The position numbers and the translations under genes were made by a program. From NCBI GenBank assembly GCA_902826245.1, contig CADEEA010000019.1:1-49832 (forward strand): a stretch of DNA of 49,832 nt, in the 5' to 3' direction. The stretch's first letter is position 1. Every line of letters begins with the position of its first letter. A model generated the notes under the pieces. That model did no database searches. It was not told the origin of the DNA and saw only the letters and a program-made list of their open reading frames with translations. Of the stretch, positions 25,444 through 35,327 are shown piece after piece. Source of the stretch: an uncultured Alphaproteobacteria bacterium. Lineage in GTDB: Bacteria; Pseudomonadota; Alphaproteobacteria; Caulobacterales; Aquidulcibacteraceae.

Positions 25444-26704
25444 AACGCAACGCCTCCACCGGGTCGAAACGGGAAGCCCACCAAGCGGTGGCCAGCGTAG
25501 AAGCAAACGTGACGATGATCGTGAACGTCGAGATCAACGCCACCTCGCTCCACTCCACCCTCGCGGGGAGTGTCTCGAGAGAATACACGGTGCCGGGAAA
25601 AGGATCGAAGCCAGTCAGGCTCTCGATGGCGTTCTGAATAGCGCCGATGTTGAGGCAGAACCCTATTCCAAGAACCAAGCCGAGAGACAATCCGATTACG
25701 CCAAGGCTGGCGCTCGACATGAAAAACACGCGTTGGATCGCACCCTTGGTGGCGCCCATGGTGCGCAAGATGGCGATATCGCGGCTCTTGTTTTTTACCA
25801 GCATGATCAGCCCGGTGACGATATTGAGCGCGGCGATCGCCACCAAAATCATCAAGATCAATCGCATCACGTTGCGCTCGACCACCAACGCGTCCGCCAA
25901 GCCCTGGCTTTGGTCGCGCCAATCGTAGATCAAGTATCGCTCCCCAAGTCGATCATAGAGCGCGAGCTTCGCCGCGTTGGAACGATCCGGATTCGTGATC
26001 CGCACTTCCAATTTGTCGGCGCCGCCGCCGCGATTGAACAAGACTTGGGCCTGTTCAAGGGGCATGTAGACAAACACGCTGTCGAACTGCGCCATCTCCA
26101 CGCTGAATATGCCGCCCACCTCGAACGATTTGCGCCGCGGCGTCTGCCCGAATGCCGTCATCGCGGGCTGCGGCGCCACGATTGAGACCCGCATGCCGAC
26201 AGTAACGCCTAGTGATGCGGCGAGACGATCCCCAATCAGAATCGTTGGATCATCAATACCCTCAAAATTTGCGAGATCGCCGTTTCGAATATTGTCGTGC
26301 ACGATTGGCAGCGCCTCTAAGTCGGCGCGGGTTAACCCGCGCACCAGGACGCCTGCCGCGCGGCCATCGACGGTTGCCAACGCCTGCTCACTGATAATGG
26401 GCGTCACCCTGGTTACACCGGGCGCGCCCCGCGCGCGATCCGCTAACAAGTCAATCTGCTCGCGCGGCATGGATTGCACATCGACATAAACGTGCCCTTC
26501 AACGCCAAGGATTCGCGAGAGCAAAGTCTCGCGAAATCCGTTCATCACCGACATGGTGATGATCAGAGCCATCACCGCGAGCGCGATGGCGATCACCGAA
26601 ATCACCGAAATCAGCGCGACGCCGCCGTGCTGGCGCTTGGCGCGCAGATAGCGGCCCGCGAGCATCCGCTCGAAAAGGCCGAAAGGTTGGGAATTTCCGC
26701 TCAT
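25436..26704 (-). CDS. lipoprotein-releasing ABC transporter permease LolC/LolE family
   Basis: 422 residues from ATG 26704. It is the membrane part of the lipoprotein release machine. One N-terminal membrane segment (about 27-50, VALISVISVIAIALAVMALI), a large periplasmic MacB-like domain (about 55-270), then three C-terminal segments (about 275-415) give the family topology. NGFRETLLSRILGVEGHV after the first segment is a conserved LolC/LolE block. Many alphaproteobacteria have a single LolC/E-type permease (sometimes called LolF) with LolD, which seems the case here since no second permease is adjacent. Its start is only 11 bases from the inverted-repeat element at 26716. Confidence 0.93.
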   Translation of the reverse strand: MSGNSQPFGLFERMLAGRYLRAKRQHGGVALISVISVIAIALAVMALIITMSVMNGFRETLLSRILGVEGHVYVDVQSMPREQIDLLADRARGAPGVTRVTPIISEQALATVDGRAAGVLVRGLTRADLEALPIVHDNIRNGDLANFEGIDDPTILIGDRLAASLGVTVGMRVSIVAPQPAMTAFGQTPRRKSFEVGGIFSVEMAQFDSVFVYMPLEQAQVLFNRGGGADKLEVRITNPDRSNAAKLALYDRLGERYLIYDWRDQSQGLADALVVERNVMRLILMILVAIAALNIVTGLIMLVKNKSRDIAILRTMGATKGAIQRVFFMSSASLGVIGLSLGLVLGIGFCLNIGAIQNAIESLTGFDPFPGTVYSLETLPARVEWSEVALISTFTIIVTFASTLATAWWASRFDPVEALRYE

Positions 26705-26715
26705 GCTAGCGCCAA

Positions 26716-26818
26716 TTCTTGGACCGCCGGCGTCCCCGCCGGCATCTGTGTTTCAGCTCGCCCAGGCCTGGGTATTGGCGGGCGCCGTACGCCGGCGAGG
26801 ACGCCGGCGGTCCAAGAA
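26716..26818. repeat. MITE-like element with 28-bp inverted ends in the proS-lolC gap
   Basis: The left arm 26716-26743 starts TTCTTGGACCGCCGGCGTCC and the right arm 26791-26818 ends GGACGCCGGCGGTCCAAGAA; the 28-base arms differ at one position. The centre contains the perfect palindrome CCCAGGCCTGGG (26761-26772). It occupies nearly the entire gap between proS and lolC. No transposase is encoded. Confidence 0.8.
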
Positions 26819-26837
26819 GGTATTTCAGCCCAATTCA

Positions 26838-28367
26838 TCAATACGCTCTCGCGATCAGGATTTCTTCCACCGCTTGCGCGCCGGTGAAGATGCACTTGCC
26901 GAACGATGCCGGCTGCGCAAGCGGGGCGTTGCGGATGGTGAGCTTCAGCGCCTTGAGCCGGTCGCCGACCTCCTCCAGGGCGGCCCCCGTGGGCTTCGCC
27001 CATTGCACCCGCGCCCAACCTTTGAATTCCGCACCCTCGTCCGCGCCATAATACGCGGCGACGTCCTCGAACGTCTTGAGGTCGTCGCGGATGGCGCCAT
27101 CCATCCGCGCCTTGGCTTCCCGAAACAGCGCGCGCTGCATTTGCTCGAGCAGCATCGGCGCCTCCCGCACGAATTCGGCGCGCGCCAATGTGTGGGTTTT
27201 GATCTTATCGCCCTCGCGCAGCGCATTGCGGATCAGATAGCTCACTTGCCCTCCAGCGGCGTCGCGCGGCCCAATTTCGCAGATCAAGGGCGCGCCACGG
27301 CGGACCCAATCCCAACGTTTGTCGGCGGGGCGAGCGTCCTTCATGTCCACAAATGCTCGCACCGGCGCGCCGAGGGCGCTGGTCGCGCTGAGCTCCGCGC
27401 AAAGTGACACGCAATACTCCAGAAGCTGCGTATCCTCCGGCTTCCCACGCAGCATCGGCACGATAACGATCTGGCGCGGCGCGATGGTCGGCGGCGTGCG
27501 CAGGCCGTCATCGTCGCCATGGGTCATGATCACGCCGCCGATCAGCCGGGTAGAAACACCCCACGACGTGGTGTGCGCTAGTGTTTGTCCGCCTTCCTTG
27601 TCCTGGTAGCGGATGTTCTGCGCCTCGGCGAAATGGGTGCCGAGATAATGCGAGGTGCCCGCCTGCAGCGCTTTTCCGTCCTGCATCATCGCTTCAATCG
27701 AGTAGGTGCGTTCCGCGCCCGGGAAGCGTTCGTTCTCAGGCTTCTCGCCAGCGATTACCGGCATAGCCAGAAAATCCTCCGAGACGCTGCGATAAATTTC
27801 GAGCGCCAGCATGGTCTCCGCCATCGCGTCGGCCTCATCGACGTGGGCGGTATGGCCCTCCTGCCAAAGAAACTCCGCGGTGCGCAGAAACATCCGCGTG
27901 CGCATCTCCCAGCGCATCACGTTTGCCCATTGGTTGAGCTTGAGCGGCAGGTCGCGGTACGATTTGATCCAGCGGCTGAACGCGTCGCCGATGATGGTCT
28001 CCGAGGTCGGGCGGATGATGAGCGGCTCCGCCAGCTCGGCCTCTGGGTCAGGCTTCATCACGCCGTCGAAGGCCTTTAGCCGATGGTGGGTCACCACCGC
28101 CATTTCCTTGGCGAAGCCCTCGACGTGCTCGGCCTCCTTGGCGATGAAACTCATCGGGATGAGCAACGGGAAATAGTAATTCTCGTGCCCGCTGGCCTTG
28201 ATGCGCGCATCAAGTTCGCCCTGCAGGCGCTCCCAAATCCCCATGCCCCACGGCTTGATGATCATGCAGCCGCGCGTGGGCGACAATTCCGCGAGGTCGG
28301 CCTCGCGCACCACCGCCTGGTACCATTCGGGGAAATCCTCGGCGCGCGTGACCTTGAGCGCATGCAT
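26838..28367 (-). CDS. proS: prolyl-tRNA synthetase, archaeal/eukaryotic-like type
   Basis: 509 residues from MHALKVTRAEDFPEWYQ (ATG 28367). It charges tRNA-Pro. The class II motifs are of the archaeal/eukaryotic-like ProRS (the type also found in Thermus): IRPTSETIIGDAF, LPLKLNQWANVMRWEMRTR, FLRTAEFLWQEGHTAH and GKALQAGTSHYLG. The anticodon-binding domain starts near IAPRQIVIVPM (about residue 295). There is no editing domain inserted between motifs 2 and 3. The C-terminal extension ends in the conserved Tyr (ARAY), but the zinc-binding cysteines found there in Thermus are absent. Alphaproteobacteria normally carry a roughly 440-residue bacterial-type ProS in this very position next to lolC, so this looks like a displaced gene. 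Confidence 0.93.
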   Translation of the reverse strand: MHALKVTRAEDFPEWYQAVVREADLAELSPTRGCMIIKPWGMGIWERLQGELDARIKASGHENYYFPLLIPMSFIAKEAEHVEGFAKEMAVVTHHRLKAFDGVMKPDPEAELAEPLIIRPTSETIIGDAFSRWIKSYRDLPLKLNQWANVMRWEMRTRMFLRTAEFLWQEGHTAHVDEADAMAETMLALEIYRSVSEDFLAMPVIAGEKPENERFPGAERTYSIEAMMQDGKALQAGTSHYLGTHFAEAQNIRYQDKEGGQTLAHTTSWGVSTRLIGGVIMTHGDDDGLRTPPTIAPRQIVIVPMLRGKPEDTQLLEYCVSLCAELSATSALGAPVRAFVDMKDARPADKRWDWVRRGAPLICEIGPRDAAGGQVSYLIRNALREGDKIKTHTLARAEFVREAPMLLEQMQRALFREAKARMDGAIRDDLKTFEDVAAYYGADEGAEFKGWARVQWAKPTGAALEEVGDRLKALKLTIRNAPLAQPASFGKCIFTGAQAVEEILIARAY

Positions 28368-28432
28368 GAGCGGAAACGTCCTTTCTTCAGGGCTGGATAG
28401 AGTAAGCCGGCGCGGCGGGCAACGCGCCCGGC

Positions 28433-28678
28433 TCAGCCGCGCATGCGGAAAATATCGACCGAGATCGCCCAAGCGACCCCCAGCCACAGAACAGCCGCAA
28501 TGCCGGTCGCGATCAACGCTTTCAGGCCAAGATTGGGGACGCGAGGCGCGCCGCGTTCCACCCCCGGAGCGGCCGCCTCATCGGCCTCGTGCAGGCTCTG
28601 TGCGCCCATGGGCAGCACCATAAAAAACGAGAGCCACCAGAGTATGAAATAAATCGCGGCGCCCATGATCGGGTTCAT
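28433..28678 (-). CDS. DUF1467 family small membrane protein
   Basis: 81 residues with two hydrophobic segments (about 6-24 and 54-73) and a polar linker. The first segment, YFILWWLSFFMVLPMGAQS, is the hallmark of the DUF1467 family, which alphaproteobacteria carry between mce and proS. The function is unknown. Its ATG overlaps the mce stop as ATGA, so it is cotranscribed and probably coupled. Confidence 0.85.
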   Translation of the reverse strand: MNPIMGAAIYFILWWLSFFMVLPMGAQSLHEADEAAAPGVERGAPRVPNLGLKALIATGIAAVLWLGVAWAISVDIFRMRG

Positions 28679-29100
28679 GGATGCGCGCCTTTCGGGGTTT
28701 CCATCAGTTCGACCAATACGCCGTCGGAATTTTTTGGGTGAACAAAGATGATCGGCGTACCGTGTGCGCCAATACGAGGCTCATTCAACACCGTTGCGCC
28801 CTTGCGCACCATTTCGTCGCGGGCGGCGTAGATGTCGGCGACCTCGAAGCACACATGGTGTTGGCCGCCTTTGGGATTGCGCTCCAGGAATTTCACGATG
28901 GGGGCATCATCGCCCAAAGGCTCAATCAGCTCGATCTGGCTATTGGGCAAATTGACGAAGGCGAAACGCACGCCCTGCGCCGGCAACTCACGCGTCTCCG
29001 TGATCGCGCTATCGCTCACGCCATAGAGATCGCGATAATTCGCCTTCGCCGCCTCGATTGAGGGCACAGCGATTCCGACATGATTGAGCCTGCCGATCAT
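28675..29100 (-). CDS. mce: methylmalonyl-CoA epimerase
   Basis: 141 residues from ATG 29100 (a GTG one codon earlier is possible). It interconverts the (S) and (R) forms of methylmalonyl-CoA in propionate metabolism. It belongs to the vicinal-oxygen-chelate fold: metal ligands lie in LNHVGIAV (His), GGQHHVCFEV (His) and VLVELMETPK (Glu), and QIELIEPLGDDAPIVKFL is a typical epimerase segment. It lies between rnj (21-base gap) and the DUF1467 gene, the usual alphaproteobacterial order; mutase genes are not in the window. Confidence 0.93.
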   Translation of the reverse strand: MIGRLNHVGIAVPSIEAAKANYRDLYGVSDSAITETRELPAQGVRFAFVNLPNSQIELIEPLGDDAPIVKFLERNPKGGQHHVCFEVADIYAARDEMVRKGATVLNEPRIGAHGTPIIFVHPKNSDGVLVELMETPKGAHP

Positions 29101-29121
29101 CACCCTTCCTTTCTGGAATAC

Positions 29122-30807
29122 CTAAACCCGCAGCACACTGACATCGACCAGCGGCCGCTTGCCCCAGAGCCGCTCAGCCGCTTTGCGTACGCCCCGCACG
29201 ATCGCGGCCTCAACCGCCTCGTCGCCTTGCCGTTCCTCCAGCCCCAAACGTCCGAACGCGGCCTCAGCAGCACTCGCGAGCTCATCGAGAGCATCATCCA
29301 GCCGATCCGCGTCGCTCATAGAAAGCCCTCGCAGCGAGACGTTGGGACCGGCTACGATCGTACTCTTCTTGTCGCCCACTACGAGCGATACATTGATGGC
29401 CCCCTCAGCGCCCAGTCGCTTACGATCGCGCAGAACCTCATCCTCGGCTTCGATCATCACGCCGCCATCGACGTAAAGACGCCCCGCAGGAACCTCATCG
29501 ATCAAAGCAGCCGGCCCCGGCGCCAACCTGATGAGATCGCCATTGTTGGGGGCGATTGCTTCAGCAACCTGGAGTTCCTTGGCGAGCTTGACGTGCTCCA
29601 GGATGTGCCGGCGCTCGCCGTGAACCGGCACAGCGATGCGCGGGCGCGCCCATTGGTACATCTGTTTGAGTTCATCGCGCGCGGGATGGCCGGAGACGTG
29701 CACAGGCGCGTCATCGGCGGTGATCAGGTCCACCCCGCGGGAAAGGAACGCATTGTAGAGCCCGTGGATCGCCATCTCATTGCCCGGGATGACGCGTGAC
29801 GAGAATATCACGGTGTCGCCTGCATGAAGCGAGACATTGCGAAACTCGCCGCGGGCGATGCGTGAAAGCGCCGCGCGCGCTTCACCTTGGCTGCCGGTGC
29901 AAAGATAAAGCACTTTGTCCGGCGCCAAATTGGCGGCCTCGTCCTCGGCGATAATTGCCGGCGCGTCCGCAAGCAGCCCCACGCTCTTAGCGGCGCCGAC
30001 GATGCGGTGCATCGAGCGGCCGACCAGGCACGGCTTGCGCCCGCACGCGCGGGCTGCGTAAAGCGCCGACTCCACCCGCGCGACATTGGAGGCGAACGCC
30101 GTCACCGCCACGCGCCCAGTGCAGCCGGCGACGACTTTGGCCAATTTCTCTCGTACGTCGGACTCTGAACCCGAAGTCCCCTCCACGAAAACGTTGGTAG
30201 AATCGCACACCATGGCGAGGATACCCTCCTCGGCCATGGCTTTGAGCGTCGTCTCGTCGGTAACGTCGCCGATCATGGGCGCAGGATCGATCTTCCAATC
30301 GCCAGTGTGCCACACCATGCCCAACGGGGTGCGAATGGCGAGCCCATTGGGCTCGGGGATCGAGTGCGTGAGCGTTACAAATTCAATATCGAACGGCCCG
30401 AGCGTAAGCTTTCCCTTAAGTGGAATTACAGTGAGCGGCACGCGCTCAAGCAAATTGCGCTCCTTCAGTTTTTCCCGCACCAACGCAGCCGTGAATGGCG
30501 TCGCGTACACTGGCGCCTTCAAATCCGGCCAAAGCCACGCCAACGCGCCGATGTGATCTTCATGCGCATGCGTCAGCACGATACCGAGGATATTGTCGCG
30601 TTCTTCAACGAGAAACGCGGGATCGGGAAGAATGAGATCGATCCCGGGCGTTGAATCTTCGCGCCCGAAGGTGACGCCGATATCGACGATGATCCATTGC
30701 CGGGCGCCGGGGGGACCAAAGCCGTAAGCATTCAGATTCATCCCGATTTCGCCGGACCCGCCCAGGGGCAGGAACACAAGCTCGTCTTCGCTTCTGGGCT
30801 TTTTCAA
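29122..30807 (-). CDS. rnj: ribonuclease J
   Basis: 561 residues. RNase J is an endo- and 5'-exoribonuclease of the metallo-beta-lactamase/beta-CASP class that matures and degrades [12 protein letters not shown] is at residues 16-24, the zinc motif HAHEDH at 80-85 (H80, H82, D84, H85), further ligands in HTGDWKID, beta-CASP motifs from about 210 to 420, and GHPARDEL and PVHGERRH late. The start is TTG at 30807: it overlaps the coaX stop as TTGA, and the next in-frame ATG would cut off the N-terminal motif. The coaX-rnj-mce order is conserved in alphaproteobacteria. Confidence 0.95.
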   Translation of the reverse strand: MKKPRSEDELVFLPLGGSGEIGMNLNAYGFGPPGARQWIIVDIGVTFGREDSTPGIDLILPDPAFLVEERDNILGIVLTHAHEDHIGALAWLWPDLKAPVYATPFTAALVREKLKERNLLERVPLTVIPLKGKLTLGPFDIEFVTLTHSIPEPNGLAIRTPLGMVWHTGDWKIDPAPMIGDVTDETTLKAMAEEGILAMVCDSTNVFVEGTSGSESDVREKLAKVVAGCTGRVAVTAFASNVARVESALYAARACGRKPCLVGRSMHRIVGAAKSVGLLADAPAIIAEDEAANLAPDKVLYLCTGSQGEARAALSRIARGEFRNVSLHAGDTVIFSSRVIPGNEMAIHGLYNAFLSRGVDLITADDAPVHVSGHPARDELKQMYQWARPRIAVPVHGERRHILEHVKLAKELQVAEAIAPNNGDLIRLAPGPAALIDEVPAGRLYVDGGVMIEAEDEVLRDRKRLGAEGAINVSLVVGDKKSTIVAGPNVSLRGLSMSDADRLDDALDELASAAEAAFGRLGLEERQGDEAVEAAIVRGVRKAAERLWGKRPLVDVSVLRV

Positions 30808-31580
30808 AGCACGCCGCCATTGCGCTTGAATATCTCAAGCAAGCCGCGCGACGTGAGGTCCTGATCGAAATGATCGATGGCGGGAAACGCGCCCTCAAAG
30901 ATCGCCGCGACGCCGCCTGTGGCGATGGTTTGCATCGGCTTGCCGTACTCGGCGCGGATGCGACGGCAGAGTCCTTCGATCATTTCAATTGAGCCCCAAT
31001 AAATTCCAGATTGCATAGCACTCACAGTGTCCTTGCCGATGACGCGGCCAGGGTCGCGAATTTCCACGCGCGGCAGGCGTGCTGCCGCGTCGTGCAGCGC
31101 CTGCAGCGAGAGATTGATGCCGGGCATGATGATGCCGCCCTCGAACGCGCCGTCAGCGGCGACGATGTCGAACGTGGTCGCGGTGCCGCTGTCGATCACG
31201 ATGGCAGGGCCGCCATATTCGACAAACGCGCCGACAGCGTTGACAAGGCGATCGGCGCCGGCCTCGCTTGGCTTGTCGATGCGCACCTCTATGCCAAGCT
31301 GTACGCCCGCTTCGCCAACCACCATCGGCTCAGCGCCGACATAGCGGCGCGACAAGTTGCGTAGGTTGAACAGAGCCTGCGGCACCACAGTGGAGATGAT
31401 GCAAGCTTTGATTTCGGCGAAACTGAAACCGCCAAGCTCCATCAATTGCGCCAGCCACGGCGCATATTCGTCCGCGGTGCGGCTCGAGTCTGTGCTGGCG
31501 CGCCATTGCGCGCGCCAGCCGGCCCCGTCGTGCACGGCGAATTTTGTGTTGGTGTTGCCGACATCGATGGCCAGGAGCAT
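30804..31580 (-). CDS. coaX: type III pantothenate kinase
   Basis: 258 residues from [16 protein letters not shown] (ATG 31580); the upstream frame to 31757 overlaps birA and is rejected. It phosphorylates pantothenate in the first step of CoA synthesis. DVGNTNTKF is the ASKHA-fold phosphate loop 1, [16 protein letters not shown] is the conserved GADR substrate-binding block with the catalytic Asp region, and [10 protein letters not shown] and [11 protein letters not shown] follow. It lies 5 bases after birA and is coupled to rnj through a 4-base overlap. Confidence 0.96.
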   Translation of the reverse strand: MLLAIDVGNTNTKFAVHDGAGWRAQWRASTDSSRTADEYAPWLAQLMELGGFSFAEIKACIISTVVPQALFNLRNLSRRYVGAEPMVVGEAGVQLGIEVRIDKPSEAGADRLVNAVGAFVEYGGPAIVIDSGTATTFDIVAADGAFEGGIIMPGINLSLQALHDAAARLPRVEIRDPGRVIGKDTVSAMQSGIYWGSIEMIEGLCRRIRAEYGKPMQTIATGGVAAIFEGAFPAIDHFDQDLTSRGLLEIFKRNGGVL

Positions 31581-31585
31581 TTGGA

Positions 31586-32332
31586 TTACGCCACGTTTGC
31601 AATGAGTACGTCGCCAGCGGCGATCAGCCTTCGCCCGCTTGCCGTGTCGAGTTCCAGCTCCCCACGCGGCGAAAGCCCGGCGATGGCGCCCTCGATCGCC
31701 TCCGCGCCCTGGAGAACGCGCGCCGCGCCGCCAAGCCCGTGCGCTCGCGCAAGCCACGCACGCCGCAACGGTTCGAACCCCTCATGGTCCAGCCGATCCG
31801 CCCATGTTTCGAGTCGAGGCCTCAGGCCGGCGAAAAACACGTTGGCCGATGGCAGTTCGGCGCCGCGCGGCAATTTCTCCCGCACAGAGGTCGTAGCTTG
31901 ATCCAGAGCGCGTGGCGCGACCGCTACATTGACGCCCAATCCCAATGCCGCCCAAATCCGACCATCAGGGCCAGACCCGCTGTCAATCAGGATGCCGGCC
32001 GCTTTCGCCCCGCCGATCAACACGTCATTGGGCCATTTCAACCCGACACCGGAAACACCAAATGCATCCATGGTCTCAGCGATCGCTATGCCGGCGGCGA
32101 AGCCTAACAATGCAACCTCCGCTGGCGGGCGCGCGGTCTCGAAAAGATAGGTGGCGAAAAGATTGCCTTCGAACGAAACCCAGGCGCGCCCGCGGCGTCC
32201 GCGCCCCGCACTCTGCTGGTTCGCTAAAAGCCAAACCGGTCCATACGCGCCTCCTTCGGCGCGGCGTCGCGCCTCCAGATTGGTGGAGTCTATTTCCTCA
32301 AAAACCTCAACCGACGCCCCAGCGTCTATCAT
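31586..32332 (-). CDS. birA: biotin-[acetyl-CoA-carboxylase] ligase
   Basis: 248 residues starting [18 protein letters not shown]. It activates biotin to biotinyl-AMP and attaches it to carboxylases. [13 protein letters not shown] (about 41-53) is the biotinyl-AMP loop, [11 protein letters not shown] holds the catalytic Lys, and the C-terminal SH3-like domain is present ([13 protein letters not shown]). It lacks the N-terminal HTH found in E. coli BirA, so it is a monofunctional ligase rather than a repressor. It follows nuoN by 8 bases, the normal alphaproteobacterial neighbour. Confidence 0.95.
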   Translation of the reverse strand: MIDAGASVEVFEEIDSTNLEARRRAEGGAYGPVWLLANQQSAGRGRRGRAWVSFEGNLFATYLFETARPPAEVALLGFAAGIAIAETMDAFGVSGVGLKWPNDVLIGGAKAAGILIDSGSGPDGRIWAALGLGVNVAVAPRALDQATTSVREKLPRGAELPSANVFFAGLRPRLETWADRLDHEGFEPLRRAWLARAHGLGGAARVLQGAEAIEGAIAGLSPRGELELDTASGRRLIAAGDVLIANVA

Positions 32333-32340
32333 CGCGTCTC

Positions 32341-33792
32341 TCAGAAATTCATCCGCACGGCTGCCTCAGCCCAGTTCTGCACCGAACCAAGCGCCAACAC
32401 CAGTACAGGGAAGGTCAGCGCCGCGCCGGCGACAGCTGTGGCCGCGATCGTGAAGGAAGCCGGCTCAAAGCGCGCCGCCGGCGCGCTAAACCACACCGAC
32501 GACAACAGCCGGAGATAATAGGCCGCCGCCACAACAGCGGCGACGCCGCCCAGTACGGCAAGCCAAACCAATTCCGCGTCCACCGCAGCGCGGAACACCA
32601 GGAATTTGCCCAGAAAGCCGGCGAATGGCGGTATCCCCGCGATCGAGAATAAAAGCATGGTCAGAAGCGCCGCCATCCAAGGCCGGGTTTGGGCGAGGCC
32701 GGCCAAGTCAGCCACCGTCTCCGCCGGCGCGCCATTGCGGCGCATCGCTAAGATGAGGGCGAAAATGCCGATATTCGCTGGCAGATAAAACGCCAGATAG
32801 ATCAACGCCGAGACCGGGCCCTCCGCCACGCCGCTGGCGAGGCCCATGAGCGCAAACCCCATATTGCCGATCGACGAATACGCCATCAGCCGCTTCAGAT
32901 TGGTCTGCAGCAGCGCGCCGACCGCCCCCCACACCATCGAGATCGCCGACAGCGCCACCACCACCTGTCGCCATTGCGGCTCGAAGCTCGCGAACGGTTC
33001 ATAAAGAACGCGCGCCATCAGTATGACGGCCGCCACCTTTGGCGCTGCCGCGAAGAATGCCGTCACCGGTGTGGGCGCGCCTTCATAGACGTCCGGCGTC
33101 CACATGTGGAACGGCGCCGCCGACATCTTAAAGCCAAGCGCACAAAGCATGAGCACCAGGCCGAACAACAAGCCGACGCCCCCGCCCTCGGCGGCGGCAG
33201 ATGCAATCGCATCAAAGTGGATCGCCCCGGTAAAGCCGTAGACGAATGACGCGCCGAACAATAGCAGGCCGGATGAGATGGCGCTCAGCACGAAATATTT
33301 GAGCCCCGCCTCCGAAGAAAGCGCATCGTCGCGCCGCCACGCCGCCAGCACATAAGCGCACAAGCTCTGCAACTCGACGCCGACGTAAAGGCTGATCAAA
33401 TCCTGCGCCGAGACCATCACGAACATCCCGAGCGCGGCGAGCGTCAGCATAATCGGGAATTCGAAACGCGGGTCCTTGTCTCGCGCAAAATGATCGGCGC
33501 CAAGCGCAAGCGCCGCGGCGGCGGAGAGACCGATCAGGACTTTCGCAAACACGCCTAGCCCATCGATCACCATGGCGCCCTGCAGCACGCGCACCGGCGC
33601 TACCGGAGCGTCTATGACCGCCAACACGCCCGCCCCGGCCAACGCCGCGACTCCCAACGCCGACAGCAAGCCAAACAAACGGTCCCCGCCCCAGGCGCCG
33701 ATCAGCACCCCGACCAAAGCAAAGCCGGCAAGCAGCAATTCCGGCCGCACATGCGGCAAGCTCGCCACGAGATCCTGCATCGGCTGCATCAT
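32341..33792 (-). CDS. nuoN: NADH-quinone oxidoreductase subunit N
   Basis: 483 residues from ATG 33792 (GGAG about 8 bases upstream, ATGA overlap with nuoM); a longer frame to 33915 lies inside nuoM. It is one of the three antiporter-like proton-pumping membrane subunits of complex I, with about 14 hydrophobic segments. The family Lys/Glu/His channel residues fall in segments such as YVGVELQSL (Glu), [19 protein letters not shown] (His) and [12 protein letters not shown] (Lys region). It ends the nuo operon, followed directly by birA. Confidence 0.96.
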   Translation of the reverse strand: MMQPMQDLVASLPHVRPELLLAGFALVGVLIGAWGGDRLFGLLSALGVAALAGAGVLAVIDAPVAPVRVLQGAMVIDGLGVFAKVLIGLSAAAALALGADHFARDKDPRFEFPIMLTLAALGMFVMVSAQDLISLYVGVELQSLCAYVLAAWRRDDALSSEAGLKYFVLSAISSGLLLFGASFVYGFTGAIHFDAIASAAAEGGGVGLLFGLVLMLCALGFKMSAAPFHMWTPDVYEGAPTPVTAFFAAAPKVAAVILMARVLYEPFASFEPQWRQVVVALSAISMVWGAVGALLQTNLKRLMAYSSIGNMGFALMGLASGVAEGPVSALIYLAFYLPANIGIFALILAMRRNGAPAETVADLAGLAQTRPWMAALLTMLLFSIAGIPPFAGFLGKFLVFRAAVDAELVWLAVLGGVAAVVAAAYYLRLLSSVWFSAPAARFEPASFTIAATAVAGAALTFPVLVLALGSVQNWAEAAVRMNF

Positions 33793-35327
33793 GGCGCGCC
33801 TCCGGTAAAGGCTGTCGCCACCGCGCGCGCGGATGCGTCGGTGAAGTTCAGAACCAGGCCTGGCGCCAGACCCATAATCAGAGTGGCGAGCACGAGTGGA
33901 ACGAAGGTCGCCCATTCGCGCGCATCCATGTCAACGATGCCCTCAAGCTTTGGGTTCTCAACAACGCCTAGCGTCACTTTGCGATACAGGGTCAACGCAT
34001 ATGCGGCAGAAAAGATGACGCCGAGGCAGGCGCCGGCCGCCGCCCATACACTCACCTGGAAAGCGCCGACCATCGTGAGAATTTCACCGGGAAAGCCAGA
34101 CGTACCAGGCAGCCCAACATTGCCCATGGTGAACAACAGGAACACCGCCGCATAGACCGGCATCCGATTCACCAGTCCTCCATAGAACGCGATCTCGCGC
34201 GTGTGCATGCGGTCGTAGACGACGCCAACGCAGAGGAAGAGCGCTCCAGAGATAATACCATGCGAGAGCATCTGAAAGATCGCGCCCTGCACGCCCTGCA
34301 TCGTGCCGGAGAAAATCCCAAGCGTCACAAATCCCATATGCGCCACCGACGAGTACGCAATCAGCTTCTTCATGTCGAGCTGGCGGAACGCCACCAGCGA
34401 TGCCCAAACGATCGCCACCACGGACAATGCAAACATCATCGGCGTGAACAGATGCGAGGCGTCCGGGAACATCGGCAGCGAGAACCGCAGAAAGCCATAC
34501 CCCCCCATCTTCAAAAGCACCGCCGCAAGCACGACCGAGGCCGCCGTTGGCGCCTCGACGTGCGCGTCAGGCAACCACGTGTGCACCGGCCACATCGGCA
34601 ACTTCACCGCAAACGAGGCGAAGAAAGCCAACCAAAGCCAAGTCTGCATCTGCGGGTCGAACCCAGGCCCGCGCGCGAACGCGGTCAGCGCTTCGATGTT
34701 ACTGGTTCCCGCCGTCGCGATCATCGCGATGATCGCCACCAGCATCAGGATCGAGCCCAGCAATGTGTAGAGGAAAAACTTGAATGCGGCGTAGACGCGC
34801 CGCGCGCCGCCCCACACCCCGATCAATATGAACATCGGGATGAGGCCAGCTTCGAAGAAAAAATAGAAGAGCACGATGTCCTGCGCGCAGAACACGCCGA
34901 TCATCAATGTCTCGAGAATGAGAAACAGCACCATATAGCTGGCGACTTGTTTCTCGATGCTCCAACTCGCCAGGATGCACAGCGGCGTCAGAAAGGTTGT
35001 CAGCAGGATCAGCGACATCGCCAATCCGTCAACGCCCAAACGATAGGCCAGGCCGAACGCCCAAGGTGTATTCTCCACCATTTGGTAGCCTGGGTTCGTC
35101 GGATCAAACACCGCGAAAGCCAACACCGAGGCCGCGAACGTTACGATCGTGAAGATCAACGTGATGAAGCGTACGCCGCGGTCAAAGCCAGGGTTCTCGC
35201 CCGGAAGCGTGGCGCGCGCGGCAAGCACAAGCAGCGCCCCGGCCGCGGGCAGAAACGTCACGATCGAAAGGAGCGGCCAATCGCGCAGGAATTCCCGCAG
35301 GCCGACGACGATGTCCGCCCAATTCAT
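33789..35327 (-). CDS. nuoM: NADH-quinone oxidoreductase subunit M
   Basis: 512 residues from ATG 35327 (ATGA overlap with nuoL). It is an antiporter-like membrane subunit of complex I with about 14 membrane segments. [18 protein letters not shown] contains the conserved Glu, [20 protein letters not shown] is the strongly conserved subunit M/L/N helix 7-8 block, and [14 protein letters not shown] contains the channel Lys. The length matches E. coli NuoM (509). A 385-codon open frame on the opposite strand here is only a GC artefact. Confidence 0.97.
   Translation of the reverse strand: MNWADIVVGLREFLRDWPLLSIVTFLPAAGALLVLAARATLPGENPGFDRGVRFITLIFTIVTFAASVLAFAVFDPTNPGYQMVENTPWAFGLAYRLGVDGLAMSLILLTTFLTPLCILASWSIEKQVASYMVLFLILETLMIGVFCAQDIVLFYFFFEAGLIPMFILIGVWGGARRVYAAFKFFLYTLLGSILMLVAIIAMIATAGTSNIEALTAFARGPGFDPQMQTWLWLAFFASFAVKLPMWPVHTWLPDAHVEAPTAASVVLAAVLLKMGGYGFLRFSLPMFPDASHLFTPMMFALSVVAIVWASLVAFRQLDMKKLIAYSSVAHMGFVTLGIFSGTMQGVQGAIFQMLSHGIISGALFLCVGVVYDRMHTREIAFYGGLVNRMPVYAAVFLLFTMGNVGLPGTSGFPGEILTMVGAFQVSVWAAAGACLGVIFSAAYALTLYRKVTLGVVENPKLEGIVDMDAREWATFVPLVLATLIMGLAPGLVLNFTDASARAVATAFTGGAP

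Noticed and set aside
31586..32332. BirA as a biotin operon repressor
   Set aside because: The N-terminal HTH domain is absent, so only the ligase function is supported.
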